This document shows positions 11,801 to 25,400 of a DNA stretch of 64,000 nucleotides, piece by piece. Origin of the DNA: Hyparrhenia diplandra (lineage: Eukaryota > Streptophyta > Magnoliopsida > Poales > Poaceae). A program made the translations under genes and the position numbers. Within the stretch, counting starts at the first letter, position 1, and each line of letters starts with the position of its first letter. Below the pieces are notes generated by a model. That model did not search any database. It saw only the letters and a program-made list of their open reading frames with translations, and was not told where the DNA came from. The stretch lies in contig JADLZK010002811.1 of NCBI GenBank assembly GCA_015847255.1, positions 1-64,000 on the forward strand, in the 5' to 3' direction.

Positions 11801-14800
11801 CAGCCAGCAGGGAAAAAACAGAGTAGTCAAGATTCGACCTTCAAGAGAGGAGACAGGACAGGAAGAGGGAGAGAAGAGACATACATCAAGAAAGCACGAA
11901 GCTGTGTGCGTGGGAAGCCTGAGCTCACAGAGAAGAAGCCCCACGTGGGATGCCTGAGCGCGCAGAGGAAGCGGAGTCCGGCAGGTGCGATTTCTGCGCG
12001 GGATTTCTTCTCTCGGTCTCTCCTCCCCTTCTTATCCCTTTCTCTCCCAATATCCTAGCGCGGGATTTCCTTCCCGCACTCGATTTCGTTCCTATTTCCT
12101 TCCCACGCTCGATATCTTTTCCGCGTGGAAGGACGTGCAGAAGGCACGGAAGGCGGGCTGGTTTCCCGCGCGGAAGGCGGCATGTGCTCGATTTCTTCCC
12201 GCGCTGCTTCCGTGTGCGCAAGGCGACCGCCTTAGACGCCGAGGCGGACGCCATACGCTGGCCTCACAAGGCGACTCCCGACGCCCAGCCCTTTCCTGCG
12301 CCTGACGCCCTAGCCGCCGCCAGGCGACACCTTTAAAACAGGGGCGTGGACATCACAATTGCATATGCTTGTGGAATTTAATTGCATGTGATGGTGCATT
12401 TCTGAGTTTGACAGCTTGCATGTTGAGATAAATCTTTGGTGGGGGAGGACTATAACAGATTAACAGATATAGATATAGATTAGAAAGTGAGGGTGGTAAA
12501 TCTGCACACTAAAATATAGTTTCATTTCTAACCACACAACATTATGGTTTGTAAATTGTGAATTTAAAATCTCAATTGGGTGTATTAGTAGTTTATCATA
12601 GATTCTATTCCATATCAACTGTGTTATTCTATATAATCTGTTCCTGTTATTCCCGGCATGTTTTAGGTACCAAGTGGAAATTCATGGTTATACAATTTAA
12701 TATCTACAATTATTGGTAATCTTAAAGTCACCATCAGTAATGTACACATCAGATATGAAGATTCCGTCAGGTTTGTTAAATCACTTGCATATCTGTTCTA
12801 ATTTTTCTCGTTTCCTGTATTCACTTTGTAACATTTTCTTTGATTTTTTCCCTAGCAATTCTGGGCACCCATTCGCGACTGGCTTCACATTATCAAAACT
12901 TGCAGCTGTTACGGTGGATGAGGATGGTAATGAAACATTTGATGCCGGTGTAGCCCTAGATAAGCTGCGGAAGGTTAGAACATCTTCATGTTTTGTTACT
13001 ATTAACCTTTGATGTCAGAAGCATCACTTCTTTTTTGGGTATTTGCTGTATTGACGGGATTTGACATTGAAATCCATGGCTGTACCCTAGCTACATAGCA
13101 TAGAAGTAGTTATGGAACTAGTAATCGGTATCCTACTATCTGCTCAACATTGGCACATTTATAGTATCAACTTCCTACGTTTTATTATGCTGAATATAAG
13201 TGTAGGTTGATCTTTATGACTGAATTTCTTCTATTCATCCTTTTTTACTTCTACTGAAATTATGTATCACTCAGGTGAATGATGAACAAGATCTAGTTGG
13301 TTTTCACTATCATCTGGTTTTATGCTCTTGAACCATTTGTTTTTTTTTTCACTGGATGGTTGTTACTGCAATACTTGAGGCTAACAAGTGACACTGTTAT
13401 TTTTCTTAGGTTGTTTTGACATACTGTATCACAACATTGATCAATTTTGAATTTTTGATTATAAGTTGTAACATTCCTCTTTGGTGGTCTGCTTTTGTTT
13501 TATTATTGTTATAATCCAGATGATTATTCTGTTATCTTAACTATTTTTCATTCTTGTTGTCATTGTTTAGTCTGTTGAACTGCATAGGCTGGCCATCTAC
13601 CATGACTCGGACAGTAATCCTTGGAAGCTTGATAAAAAATGGGAAGCTCTAAATCCTACTGAATGGAGTGAGGTTATTCTCCTGTCAGTCACAGCACCTT
13701 TGTTTTTGTACCTGTTGGGTACTTATTCTTGGATGATCTGTTAACAGATATTTCAAGATGGCATTGATGATCGCTCTGGAAATTCCATCTGGGCAGTAAA
13801 CCGGAACTACCTGGTCTCGCCTATAAATGGAACCCTTAAATATAAACGACTTGGGAAGAATGAAAGAGGGGATCCAGATACCCCATTAGAGAAAGCCTCA
13901 CTTGTCCTCAGTGATGTTTCTTTAACTGTAGCTGAGGTACCCCGTTGTTCTACTTCTTTAGTATGTTCAGTTATTGTGTTCACACACTTACTTCTCTTTG
14001 CAATTTATATGCCAGGCACAGTATTATGATGGCATCAAACTGTTGGAAACATTTTCGAGGTTTAGAACACGTGTTGATGTGTCTCATTTACGGCCTGTTG
14101 TACCGGTAAAGGAGGATCGTCGTGCTTGGTGGCGTTATGCTGTGCTGGCTGGTCTGCGACAAAAGAAACTATGGTAATACTTACTCCGTCAGTTCCAAAT
14201 TATAAAGTCATTCCAACTTTCTTGCAGAGTGAAAGCATCTCAAATTTGACCAAAATTGTAGAGAATTACAAAGATTTATGACATGAAATACTTATACTAT
14301 GCAAATATAACTAATGAAGAATCTAATGATACTTATTTGGTGTCTTAAATGTTATTATTTTATTATATAATGAAGTTGGTCTAGGTGAGCATGGGCCATC
14401 TGTTGCTGACGCCGGAGTCCTTAAGACGGTGTGGACGGGCGAGAGAACCATGCCGCCATGGCGGCTGCGGCGCTGGTCTGGGGAAGGGGAGATGCGGCAC
14501 CTTTGAGGGAGGGTTCCGCCCACCATCGTCCTGTCCCATGTCCCAGCCGTCATCACGGTGCAGGACATGTCTATCAAAGTTCTGTGAGGGAGGGTTCCGC
14601 TTCGCTATCGTCTTGTCCCATGTCGCAGCCGTCATCACCGTCGGTTGTGTGCATCCTGTGCTCGCTGCTCCCGTGCCGCCTGCTACAATGTGACGTGCTC
14701 AACATCCGCCCGCGGCCTTGACTGCTGCCATAGCTGTGCGGGCTGTATCAACCATGCGCTGTTGTGGCTTCCATCGCCTTGAGCCGTTCCTCCCGACTCA

Positions 14801-16433
14801 CGCATGCGTCTTGTGTCGCTTGCTCCTGTGCCGTCTGTTCCACCTCCTGCTACGTAGTGTTTATGGGTTCAGTAGAGCATAGCCATACCTGTACCCATGA
14901 ACCCAATGGGTATGGACTATGGAGTTTTACCCGTTAACACACCCATGGTTAAGTATATTAGTACTAATGTTAAAACCCATTGGGTTCTGGGTTGTGGTTA
15001 CCCATTTCCATCCCTACTGTGCGCATGGCAATGCTATCAAGCATGGCGAAGGAGACAAGGAGCATGTGCTGGTGTGGTCTGGGCTTGGCAAGATTCACTA
15101 CTTGTGTTGCGCTTGTGACTCTGATTCAAAGCCCCATTTTTTTCTTTAAATGTTCACCGGCTCTTTATTCTGTTTCTCCATGGCCATAGATGTTCATGGA
15201 GGCCACTAAATCATAGACCCTAGGGCACCCAAATTCATTTTATTGGTGCTAGATTAAGTTCCTCCTGAATGGGGTCACTGAGCTGGTAAAAAATTGAGCT
15301 AGAAGAGATCAGATCTCACTAGAATCATAGCCTAAAATTGCATCAGCTATTGAAAAATGTCACATGTATGGACGGATTACTAACAAGAACACAGAAAAGG
15401 AGGAGATCAATTATTTGTCTCATGTTCTTTGTTAGTCTCATCCGGGCTCCCTCAACTGGTGAATCTTGAGCTCCTCCACGTCAAACACTCAAACTTCCTA
15501 TCGATGACCTTCTGTGAGATGCCAAGAAACCTCGCGCATCTTATTCTCCGCTCTGTAGTGGCCTTCAGCACTATCACCGCCACACTTAAATTGCTGCTGT
15601 TGCTGCTTTTCGCATCTGGCACAGTTCCATTCACTACTAACCACCGCTAGCCCTGCAAAACGAATCTCTGCAGCCTCCCGTGGGTAGCCTCTGCTCCTCC
15701 ACTGCCTTAGCTGCGTTTGCGCCCAGCGGTCGAGTAGTTGCAGCCATGGCTGCCGTCTCCTCTGCTACGTGTCTGACTTAGAATGGGTTACCCAATTACC
15801 CACAAGTAGAATCCAAACTGACCCAAAAAAATAATGGGTCTACTCTACATGGTACTTACACTATTTTCTATTTTTTGGGTATTGGGTAGTTGGGACGAAC
15901 CAACAAAAACTGCATCTCTAATCTTAATCCTTGTTCTGCATGATTTGATCGATATAAATGTTGAATATTGCGCAACTACTTAGTCAAGCTATGTTTTGAT
16001 GTTTACTATTTAGATATTTCTTAGCTTTGTTTATCATTTCAAATGCTTGTTAGTGATGTTTATTTACCATTTTCTTTTTCAGCTATTGGTTCTCATGGGA
16101 CCGAACTAGGCACCTCTGCCAGCTTCGACGCCGTTATGTTCAATTGTATGCCACCCTTTTGCAACAAGCACCAAAAGTTGATATTTCTGAAATTCGAGAG
16201 ATAGAGAGAATTTTAGACATGAAGGTCATAATACTTTGGAGGTGAGTTACTGCATATCCTAGGGTTACATTGTATTCTTTTTGTCTTTAATCTGGGTTGC
16301 TCTTCATCTTTTATGGTATTATTCCATTCCATACTTCCAGGTTGCTGGCTCATGCTAAGGTTGAAACAGTGAAATCAAAGGAGACCCTATATAGAAAAGG
16401 GGCCCCAAAGAAAAGATGGTGGCCTTTTGGATG
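5836..16433 (+). CDS. VPS13: VPS13 exons 1-13: chorein N-terminus and start of groove
   Basis: Exons: 5836-5850, 6771-6852, 8913-9016, 9388-9483, 9602-9649, 10365-10418, 12667-12770, 12856-12973, 13571-13672, 13748-13936, 14016-14173, 16083-16241, 16341-16433. Exon 1 encodes only MFEGH; exon 2 continues VLYLLRKYLGEYVEG, the amphipathic chorein helix. The start is chosen because MFEGHVLYLLRKYLG matches the family N-terminus and the donor gtatga follows directly. Chorein strands run through VWKGDVVLKDLKLKAEALNS and VPWKSLGKEPVIVLIDRLFV. Exon 7 carries TIIGNLKVTISNVHIRYED, a strongly conserved groove motif. All thirteen exons join in frame without stops. The chorein end normally sits at the ER or donor membrane and binds lipid. 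Confidence 0.9.
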
Positions 16434-19400
16434 GTTTGTAAACTTACCAATCACAATCACAAATGATGCTAGTTTTTTTGAAGTGCTTCTAGTTTCTAGA
16501 TATTGGATATTGTTAAAACTAGAATCAACATTGCATTTGTTAATTGGTTGGATGATAATTTTTCACAAGCCATAAGTTTGTTGATTGGAGGATACTGATA
16601 TGCTTTAAATTGAATTTACATTTCTAATGAACAAACTTTTCAGATTTCTATTTATGCTTCTTTCTGTTGTACCTGAGTCCCTTTATTTTCTTTGGTTGAA
16701 GGAACACGACTGGTTTACCTTCTGAAGAAGCTACACATCCAGAACCACAGTTAGATGAAGAGGAGCAATTGACTAAAGAAGAGTGGCAGTCTATTAATAA
16801 GCTGTTGAGTTACCAACCAGATGAAGACCTGTCTTTTCCCCTTGAGAAGGTTTCCCCAAATGCAATTCGATTTATGATGGATGTATCCATTGGCCAGGCT
16901 GGTGCAAGGATCATTAATATTGATGGAACTGAGGTTTTATGTGGTAGATTTGAGCAGCTTCAGGTTGCCACTAAGCTGTATCCCAAAAGCACACGCGATG
17001 TGATGTAACTTTGAAATATTGTGGTCTATCGTCTCCAGAAGGTTCTCTTGCTCAGGTAAGTAAATATGATGGAATTTATTGTTTTATGGATTTGAAGTTG
17101 TATACGACTGTGTTCTGTGCTGGTCTATGTGAGCCATCTTTTTCTGTACTTATACAATATGAAAACCACAAGTTAGTATGCTCAGGCTAACCTTATCCAT
17201 GTGATAAGCTGCATTTAACATACCATGTTGGTCTTGTTTCCTGCCTTCCTCATAATTAATAACACCAATACCACCAATGTTTCCTAATTGCAATCATGTC
17301 ACCTAATGAAAAATCTGCATTGCTTGTGCATTGATGTATTTTTAAAACATCACTATCGGTTTGTTTGATGGGAAAAATCAAAGCTGGTAATACTGTTTTA
17401 CAATTGAAGATTGAATAAGTAGACCAGTATAATATGGTTAAAAATGTAGTTGAACCAGTTAGTTTCTAATAAACCATTTTAAAAGAGGCAGGGTCCAAAA
17501 CCATCGAAACCAAAATGATTTGTACTTCTATGAAAATGAGTTATGAGTTACTATGCCCCCATATTGAGGTTCCAGGGTCCGAACCAATCCATATTATCAT
17601 AATACTGGTGGTGGTTGTGTAAGTGTTAGATGCAAGGCATCATTTGATTCATGGCCACCTTTACCTGGATTAACCTTAAGCACATGCAGCTTACTAGAAA
17701 ATGTACGTCATTTATATAGTGCACGGAAAATGTTAGTTTGCATGCCATTTTATATTTTTCTTGTGGCATTCATTTTTTTAATCAATAACTCCTTTTGGCC
17801 CTTATTTGCAGAGTGTCATTAGTGAGGGGAAGAGTAATGCTCTTGATATTAGTTTTGTGCGAGCACCAATTGGTATGGACCTTGATTGGCAGCTCATGGC
17901 AAAGATATCACCATGCCATGTTACGGTACTTATCTAAGCTTGCGTGTTTCTTGTATTTTCTTATTATGTGGAGGCAATTGCATGTTTCTTATTTTTCATT
18001 CTTTTAAGTTGGTTTATTGTGACTGACTACTGGGGGTGCTTGTTGGGTTTCAACTCTAGCCTACCCCAACTTGCTTGGGACTGACAGGCTTGGTTTGTTT
18101 TGGTTTGAGTTGGTTTATTCTTGAAGGTTATTGTTTTAATCTCCCCACCAATGTTTTCTGTTGGTAATAGCAATTATTTTGTATTATTTAATCTTTATTG
18201 TAGTTTAGTGCCAGTAGCTGCCCCAGAAAATGTCTATTTAGAGAAAAAAAAAAACAAGTGTTTTTAGTTATGGATGCACAAGAACACAAAGGTATCTCCG
18301 AAAGCATTAGTTAATGGACCTGCACTACTCCCTCCAGTCACATATAAGTATCATTTTGGACAGCAATGTTAATTAATAATAGTATAACACATGAAAAGTA
18401 TAGCAAAACTATTTGAAACTGTTTTTGAACAAGCTATTTTCATGTCTTTTGGAATATTCAAAGAGATAAGAATTATAACTGAATAGATCCTATAGGCATG
18501 CAACACCATTGCAACTAAGCATAACAGGCAAAAGAAAGTTGGTACAATCCCTACTGACTGAAAACAAAATAAGATTTTTGGATGTGATTGCCTTTCAGCC
18601 AAAAAAAATAAGAGCTAAACTACCTGCACAGAATTGGTCCGTGTGAAAATGGGGTGTGAATTTAAGCAGTACATACCACACAAATGATATTAACCGCACT
18701 AAATACCAGAAATCTTTGCAGAATGGGGAGAATTGTGTCAAAAGGATATATTGTACCGTTACTTGGCAATGGCAATATGAAAATGCTTTGGAAGCCAAAG
18801 AACATCATTGTCAGCTCCATGGAAGATCTATAACATAAGACAAAAAGAGAAATGTGCATATTTAGGATGTTGTACAACTTATATTTTTATTGTAGTCTGA
18901 GTAGTTGAGTGGCATAGGTAAAGGGAAAAAAAAATAAATTGATGCTATCATTATGTCCCACAACCTAATGCATATCCGAAAAGTAAACTCAACAACATTT
19001 TGCAATGGCGTATATATAGAATCCGTGGCATTATGTGTTGCGTGTGCTCTTATAGAGCCTAAAGTTCGCAGTGGCAGTCACAAAAGATGATATGGAAATC
19101 CCTTAAGAAGCCATAGAACATCACTGTTAACTTCATTCAAGATCTACAGCATATAGGGTAATGTTATGCTAAGAAACGCTGGTATATAGTAGTTGTTGGG
19201 GCTCCATCAAATATTTAATAATAAGTTCTGTTGATCATATGTACCGAAACAATAGTAGTTGAAAACCAACAACATTAATAGTGGGCAATGAAAATATACA
19301 GCTACCTGCTATTTTATATCCTTTATTACAGAAGAACAACAAAGAACAACACTGAGAAGAAAGGCTAAAAGGACTGAAAAAAAAATAAATCATTTGGAAA

Positions 19401-22400
19401 AGATAAACAGACTCAACAGAGCAGTGTGGACACATTGGAAGCACGAATGTTTGGCAGTTCCATATTTTATATACAACAACAACAACATAGCTAATTCCTC
19501 TGTGAAGGTAAATTCTATAGGACGGCGATTCGCCGACGATGTTATACGGTGCTGAGTGTTGGCCTACAAAAAGGCGACATGTCCAAAGAAGCGAGTGTAG
19601 CGGAGATATGTTGCATTGGTTTTGTGGGCATACAAGAAGGGATAGAGTTTGGAACGAAGAGATTCGGGATAGGGTCGGGGTGGCACCAATCGAGGAGAAA
19701 TTGATTCAACATCGGTTGAGATGGTTTGGACATGTCCAACGGAGGCCTCCCAAGGCACCAGTGCTTAGTGGGGTTTTAAAGCGGGTAATGTAAAGAGAGG
19801 TAGAGGTCGACCTAGACACGACCTTAAGGAGTGGAATATCTCCAAGGAATTAGCTACGGATAGGAGCGCTTGGAGACTAGCAATCAACGTGCCCGTTGGC
19901 AAAGACACAACAAAAAATGGGCCAAGCGGCCCAGTTGTAGTCGGGCAGCGACCATGTGAGCCTTTGAATAATCCCACCTCGCTTAGCTTGGGAGGAGGAA
20001 GCCACCTTAAAAGGGAGAGCCACCCTTCCCCTATCGAACTAGTCTTTTGGGGCAATTGGGCCTTTCCCTTAGTGGGTGCGCCGGAGTGTGGTGCTAAGAT
20101 TGCCGAGGCACAACAAGAGGCCCTAGTGGCGTTGTAGCCGAATCGGTGCGTCGAATTTCGGCTCCCGGTGCTAAGATTGCGGGATTCGGGGAATCCGGAT
20201 CCGTGACCTTTGTTTCTTTTTCCGTTTACCCCTAACTCTACCTTCTGTCTTGTGCCCTATTTTGTGTTTCTTTTATGCTTGTTTCCTGTGGGTTTCATCT
20301 CTAGCCTACCCCAACTAGTTTGGGGCAAAAAGGCTATGTTGTTGTTGTTGTATTATAACTTAGCACAATATGGAAACTTTCTTTGTTGTCATTTTTATAA
20401 AGCTCACTCATTGGTTTTGTACTCATTAGGTTCTGAAGGAGAGTTATGAACGATTTATGGAGTTCATTAAGTTTAAGCAACGCAGTTAGTCCAACAGTAA
20501 CTATGGAAACAGCAACTGCTCTACAGGTACATTTATCTTTTTTTTTTTTGGATCATATAATTCAAGTATGTTGTATCTAGTATGAATTTATTCTCATCCT
20601 AGTTGTTTTGTCCATACTGCTTTAATAATTTATCTGATCTTCTGAACTGCAGTTGAAGTTGGAGCAGGTCACACGTAGGGGCTCAGGAACAGCTTCAGCT
20701 GGTCTTAGAGGAACAAAGCAGGTATATGTGCTTCTGGGTTCATGTACTTTTACTCTAATCCATGACTTATTTTTTTTACGGCAAAATCCATGACCTTTTG
20801 TTAAAGCAGGAAGTATTGAGAATAACATTTGCATTTCATTCTTATCATAAGTGTCAATGTTTCATAGATGAATCTTTGTTTAAGTGTGGTTTTTGTCCTC
20901 CAACGCCTAAATTTTTTTTTTTTTTCCTATATAGGTTCCTCATATTATTCAAGGCTATTTTTCTTGCAATTTGATACGTTTTCATGTCAACATTTCCTAT
21001 TGTATGCTTCAATCTGTTGCCATTATGTGTTTGTTTTGGCTCTCACAGTTTGATGTTCCTTTTCTAGATTTGGACTTGATATTGATCTGGATGCACCAAA
21101 AGTTAGGATTCCCTTGACTGCTAATCAACCTTTGCTGGGCAATGAGTACTTTGTTCTTGATTTTGGCCATTTTACATTGCATACAAGAGTAAGTTCTTGG
21201 CCCCAGAGTATGACATACTGTTGAGTTAGTTGTTACTAACTGTTTTTTCAACTACAGGATGGTAGGCATGATGAAGAAAGACAGAGTCTGTATTCAGGCT
21301 TTTATATTACTGGGAGGGATATGGCTGCTTTCCTTATTTGTGATTTAGCTCAGGACATATACTCAATTCCTGAAAGTTTAGACCAAGATACCCTACTAGG
21401 TCATACCTCTTATGATAATCAGTTCAGTTCTCTTCTTGATCGCTGTGGAATGTCAGTGATAATTGAGCAGGTAATTAAGGCGGTCCTTTTGCATGACATA
21501 TTTTAACTGTTGAAATGTACAGATTTAAGTTAGTTCTCTTACCAAATTACCTTTTTAGCTTAATGAAATATGGCAGCTATTATTGACTGATATTTATGAG
21601 CTCAACTTATTAAACAGACTGGGTATATTGTATTATTCAGCAATGCTGAACTGCTATTTAGAATTGCTTGCTGCCTGATTCAACTGTTCTACTGGAATTT
21701 GTCAGCCTCTTATATTGTTTAGAGTTTTAGACGAGCCCTGTCCAACAAATGAAGATTTAAAGTTCTGGTAATTTGTCTCAGATAGCTGAGACTGAGATGC
21801 CCATGCAATTGCTACCTAATATTGCTTATTATGCGTCAACAGTCTCCTTTTATTGCCTGAAAAATATCTTGACAAAATACATTTTCATAGGTGCCCTATT
21901 TACTTTTGATTTGCATGTATGAGTTAGTTGACATAGTTGGCCTTGTAGGAATTTGCCAGCTTTGCATTTGGTGCAACTTTTGCATGTACAAAGGACCACT
22001 ACTATTGAGCTTATATGATATAAGTATGAGCAATTTTTGCATTTTTATCTTGAAGTGCTCATTTATTTTTACATTCCCTATCTTCTTGTTTGTTCTTATT
22101 TACGAATGTTAAACATCTTTGGTTGTTCATACTGATTCGGTGCATAGGGGAGAAAACTGTCTAATATAACGAATAGAATTTACTCTACACTTCTTTTTCC
22201 ATTGAAATGCATGAAAAATATTGACTTTTTTTTTATGTGATGGCATGAAGATCAAAGTTCCACATCCGAATTATCCATCAACTCGTGTTTCTTTTCAAGT
22301 ACCCAATCTGGACATTCACTTCTCACCAAAAAGGTACTGCAAGATAGTTGAACTGCTTGGTGTGCTTTTCCCTGTGAAGGGAAGCAATAATGAACATTCA

Positions 22401-25400
22401 AATAACCACGAAAGTGGTAGCTTGGCGCCTTGGTATCCTGCTGATCTAGCTGGTGATGCTAGAACTTTGGTTTGGAGGGTATGAAGTTACACTTGTTCAG
22501 ATTGAATGTTCTATTCAACCATATTGTACCATGCGATGCATCTGTTCAATTTGCTAATACCATATTTGTATGCTTTATTTTTGGTTCAAGGGCATTGGCT
22601 ATTCGCAAGCTGAATGGCATACTTGCTATGTTGTATTATCTGGGATGTATCTTTATATTTTGGAGTCAGAGTTCTCCCCGAATTACCAAAGGTGTTGTAG
22701 GTATGTATTTCTAATGCTCCTTGGAATAAAGAAAATATATTTAATCTGGTCGAAGTGAAATGAGCTTTACAATGGCTAAAAAGCTCAGTTTTTTTTTTAG
22801 TTTGACATCTCTGAATACTAAAGCAACTCAATTTGCATGAAGACATTGAAGAGTGTAGCAGTCCGTATATGAGTTTCATTGGTTTTAAATAACCTTTGTA
22901 TTCTCCAATAAAACTTATGTATTAATGTTGGTATACTAGTTTTTTTTTTTGAACTGAAAATACAGCAGGTTAGGCCCCCATGTGGCTAGTTGAGTTGAGA
23001 AAATTTTAAGAAATTGTTCTGTTAAAGAAATAGATGGAAATTCGGATTATCTATAGGTTGGTTAAGTTTTTTAATGTAATTTATGCTTTGATATTTGGTT
23101 TTGCAGCATGGCTAGTCGCCAAGTATTTGAGGTGCCACCAACTAGTGTTGGCGGATCTCTTTACAGTATTGGTGTGTGTTCTAGAGGTGCAGACACACAT
23201 AAGGTAAGTGATTGGGTCCTATCTGCACTTTATGGTGATATTTAAGGTCTCTGCTGGAATTCTGAAATCAGAAGTTCATAAGCTGATTCGCTAATTGTTT
23301 GTGGATCAATGTTTCCAATCTAGAGCCCACTTAGAGAGCCGATTAGGCATGGAAACTAGGTGTGTGTATAATAATTTATCTAAATAAGCACGGGGTGGGG
23401 GGGGGGGGAGCAAATGTTCATAGATTCTTGGCATAGTGTTGTAGTGTCATGTGGGGCTGGCAGTACAGCCGGCACCCAAAGGGTCAGAAGCAGCGAAGGG
23501 TCAGGTCTTGACCATAGTGGCTGAAGTTTGAAAGACTGAGAGCATTCACATTGTGGGAACGAGAGACAAGAGTATGAAAGAGAGACTAGGGAGCTGGGCA
23601 GCCGGCTGGGCCAGCATCTATATATATATTTGTATTCGCACCTATTGAGATTAAGCAATGAACAAGAATGAAGTTATCTCTAGTCTCATCCCCTGCTACC
23701 TCTGAGTCTCATCCCTCAATCTCTCAAGCTCTTGGCAAAGCACAAGGCCTAGTTATCCCTCTTATGAACTAAGGTTCATAACATCTGGTATCGGCTTCCA
23801 GGCGCTCCTCTTCCACCTCTGCTCCGCCACAATTCCAGAAAATGGATTTTCCTAAATTTGAGGGGAAATCTGATCCTCTCACCTTCATCAACCAATGTGA
23901 GTCCTACTTCCACCGGCAACACATCATGGAGGAAGAAAAGGTATGGCTGGTTTCCCGGCATTTGGAAGATGGCGCCCGGCTGTGGTTCCGCCAAGTCCAG
24001 AAGGATGAGGGCACCCCAGCATGGCGTCGCTTCACTGAGCTGCTACGCCTGCACTTCGGATCACCACCTGCCGACGATGCCTTTAGCGCCCTTGCTGAGG
24101 GGCTCCATCAAACGTCCACAACGCTGCATCGCATAATGGTGGTGCTCAAGGCGAGGGTGGCACGTGACCTGGCGGCAACACGCCTACAGGCAGCTGCACG
24201 TGGGCTGCTAGCTCGCCGGCGGGTGCAGTCTCTCCGTGGGGTACAGCGTCTGGCTGTTATCTCCCGGGCCATCACGTGGCCATCATCGGAGGAGTGGGCA
24301 GCGGTACGCCTACAGGCGGCGGCGCGAGGATTCCTGGTGCGGCACACCATAAGGAAGATGGGGGCAGCAATCAAACCTGCGCCTTCAATGAGGCGTTCCT
24401 CATCTGCTCATACGCCGCCACTAGCCAACACCATGCCTCCCATCGCTGCTCCATCCTCGCCACAACACTCCGCTGACTCCATCTTGTCACCAATGGCGGA
24501 AGCAGAAACCACCATGGCTGATTTGGCCAAGCTCACCAAATCCCTCACCGCCTCCAGCAGTGACATGCAAGGGCAAGTCGCTGCCCTGCAGCAAGAGCGT
24601 CCAGCAGCGGCGTCCTTCTCTGGTTCAAGAGGCTCAGGCCACGGCGACCACCAGGGCGATCGGCCTCCCCATTTCCAGAAGCCAGCTGTTGGACTCTTCC
24701 CATGGGATCCAGGACGATGTCGGCACCTTCCTCGTCCGCTATCCAGCATTGCAGCTTGAGGACGAGCTGGCCCTCAAGGGAGGGGGAGATGTCATGTGGG
24801 GCTGGCAGTACAGCCGGCACCCAAAGGGTCAGAAGCAGCGAAGGGTCAGGTCTTGACCATAGTGGCTGAAGTTTGAAAGACTGAGAGCATTCACATTGTG
24901 GGAACGAGAGACAAGAGTATGAAAGAGAGACTAGGGAGCTGGGCAGCCGGCTGGGCCAGCTCCTATATATATTTGTATTCCGCACCTATTGAGATTAAGC
25001 AATGAACAAGAATGAAGTTATCTCTAGTCTCATCCCCTGCTACCTCTGAGTCTCATCCCTCAATCTCTCAAGCTCTTGGCAAAGCATAAGGCCTAGTTAT
25101 CCCTCTTATGAACTAAGGTTCATAACATGTAGTCTCTCTGCTTCCAAATGCAATGATTGCATCTTCAACACTGCTGCCCTGACTGTTTCCTTGGTGCTGA
25201 GGACAGTAAAAGAGGAGGAACCCTATGGTGTTCGGCTGGGGCTCAGGGCCTCCAGGATTTATTGGTTATTTTTTTTTTTCTTGGTGGTTGTTTTGTTTGT
25301 TTGAAAGTGGCAGGCTTGCTCATTGTGATCGGAACAAGGTTGGGTTTGCTATGTGTTGTGGTGTCTTGGTTTTGTACATTTTTACTTTTCTTTATGATGA

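Larger units (their letters stand above)
23445..25127 (+). mobile_element. Gag-only LTR retroelement (TR-GAG type) in VPS13 intron 22
   Basis: A complete 1,683-bp element. LTRs of about 339 and 338 bp (TGTCATGTGG...TTCATAACA) flank a 1-kb interior. The 5-bp target duplication TGTAG lies outside (23440-23444, 25128-25132). A primer-binding-like tctggtatcggcttcc follows the left LTR, and a polypurine tract aagggagggggaga precedes the right LTR. Only a gag-like ORF is inside; protease, reverse transcriptase and integrase are missing. The LTRs differ by about three substitutions and two small indels, so the insertion is young. It must have been mobilised by proteins from another element. Confidence 0.88.

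Noticed and set aside
14323..14721. ORFs in intron 11
   Set aside because: They translate an internally repeated GC-rich block on both strands; no family is recognised.
24408..24985. Minus-strand ORFs opposite the gag gene
   Set aside because: Antisense shadows of gag and LTR sequence. The LTR peptide recurs at both LTRs.
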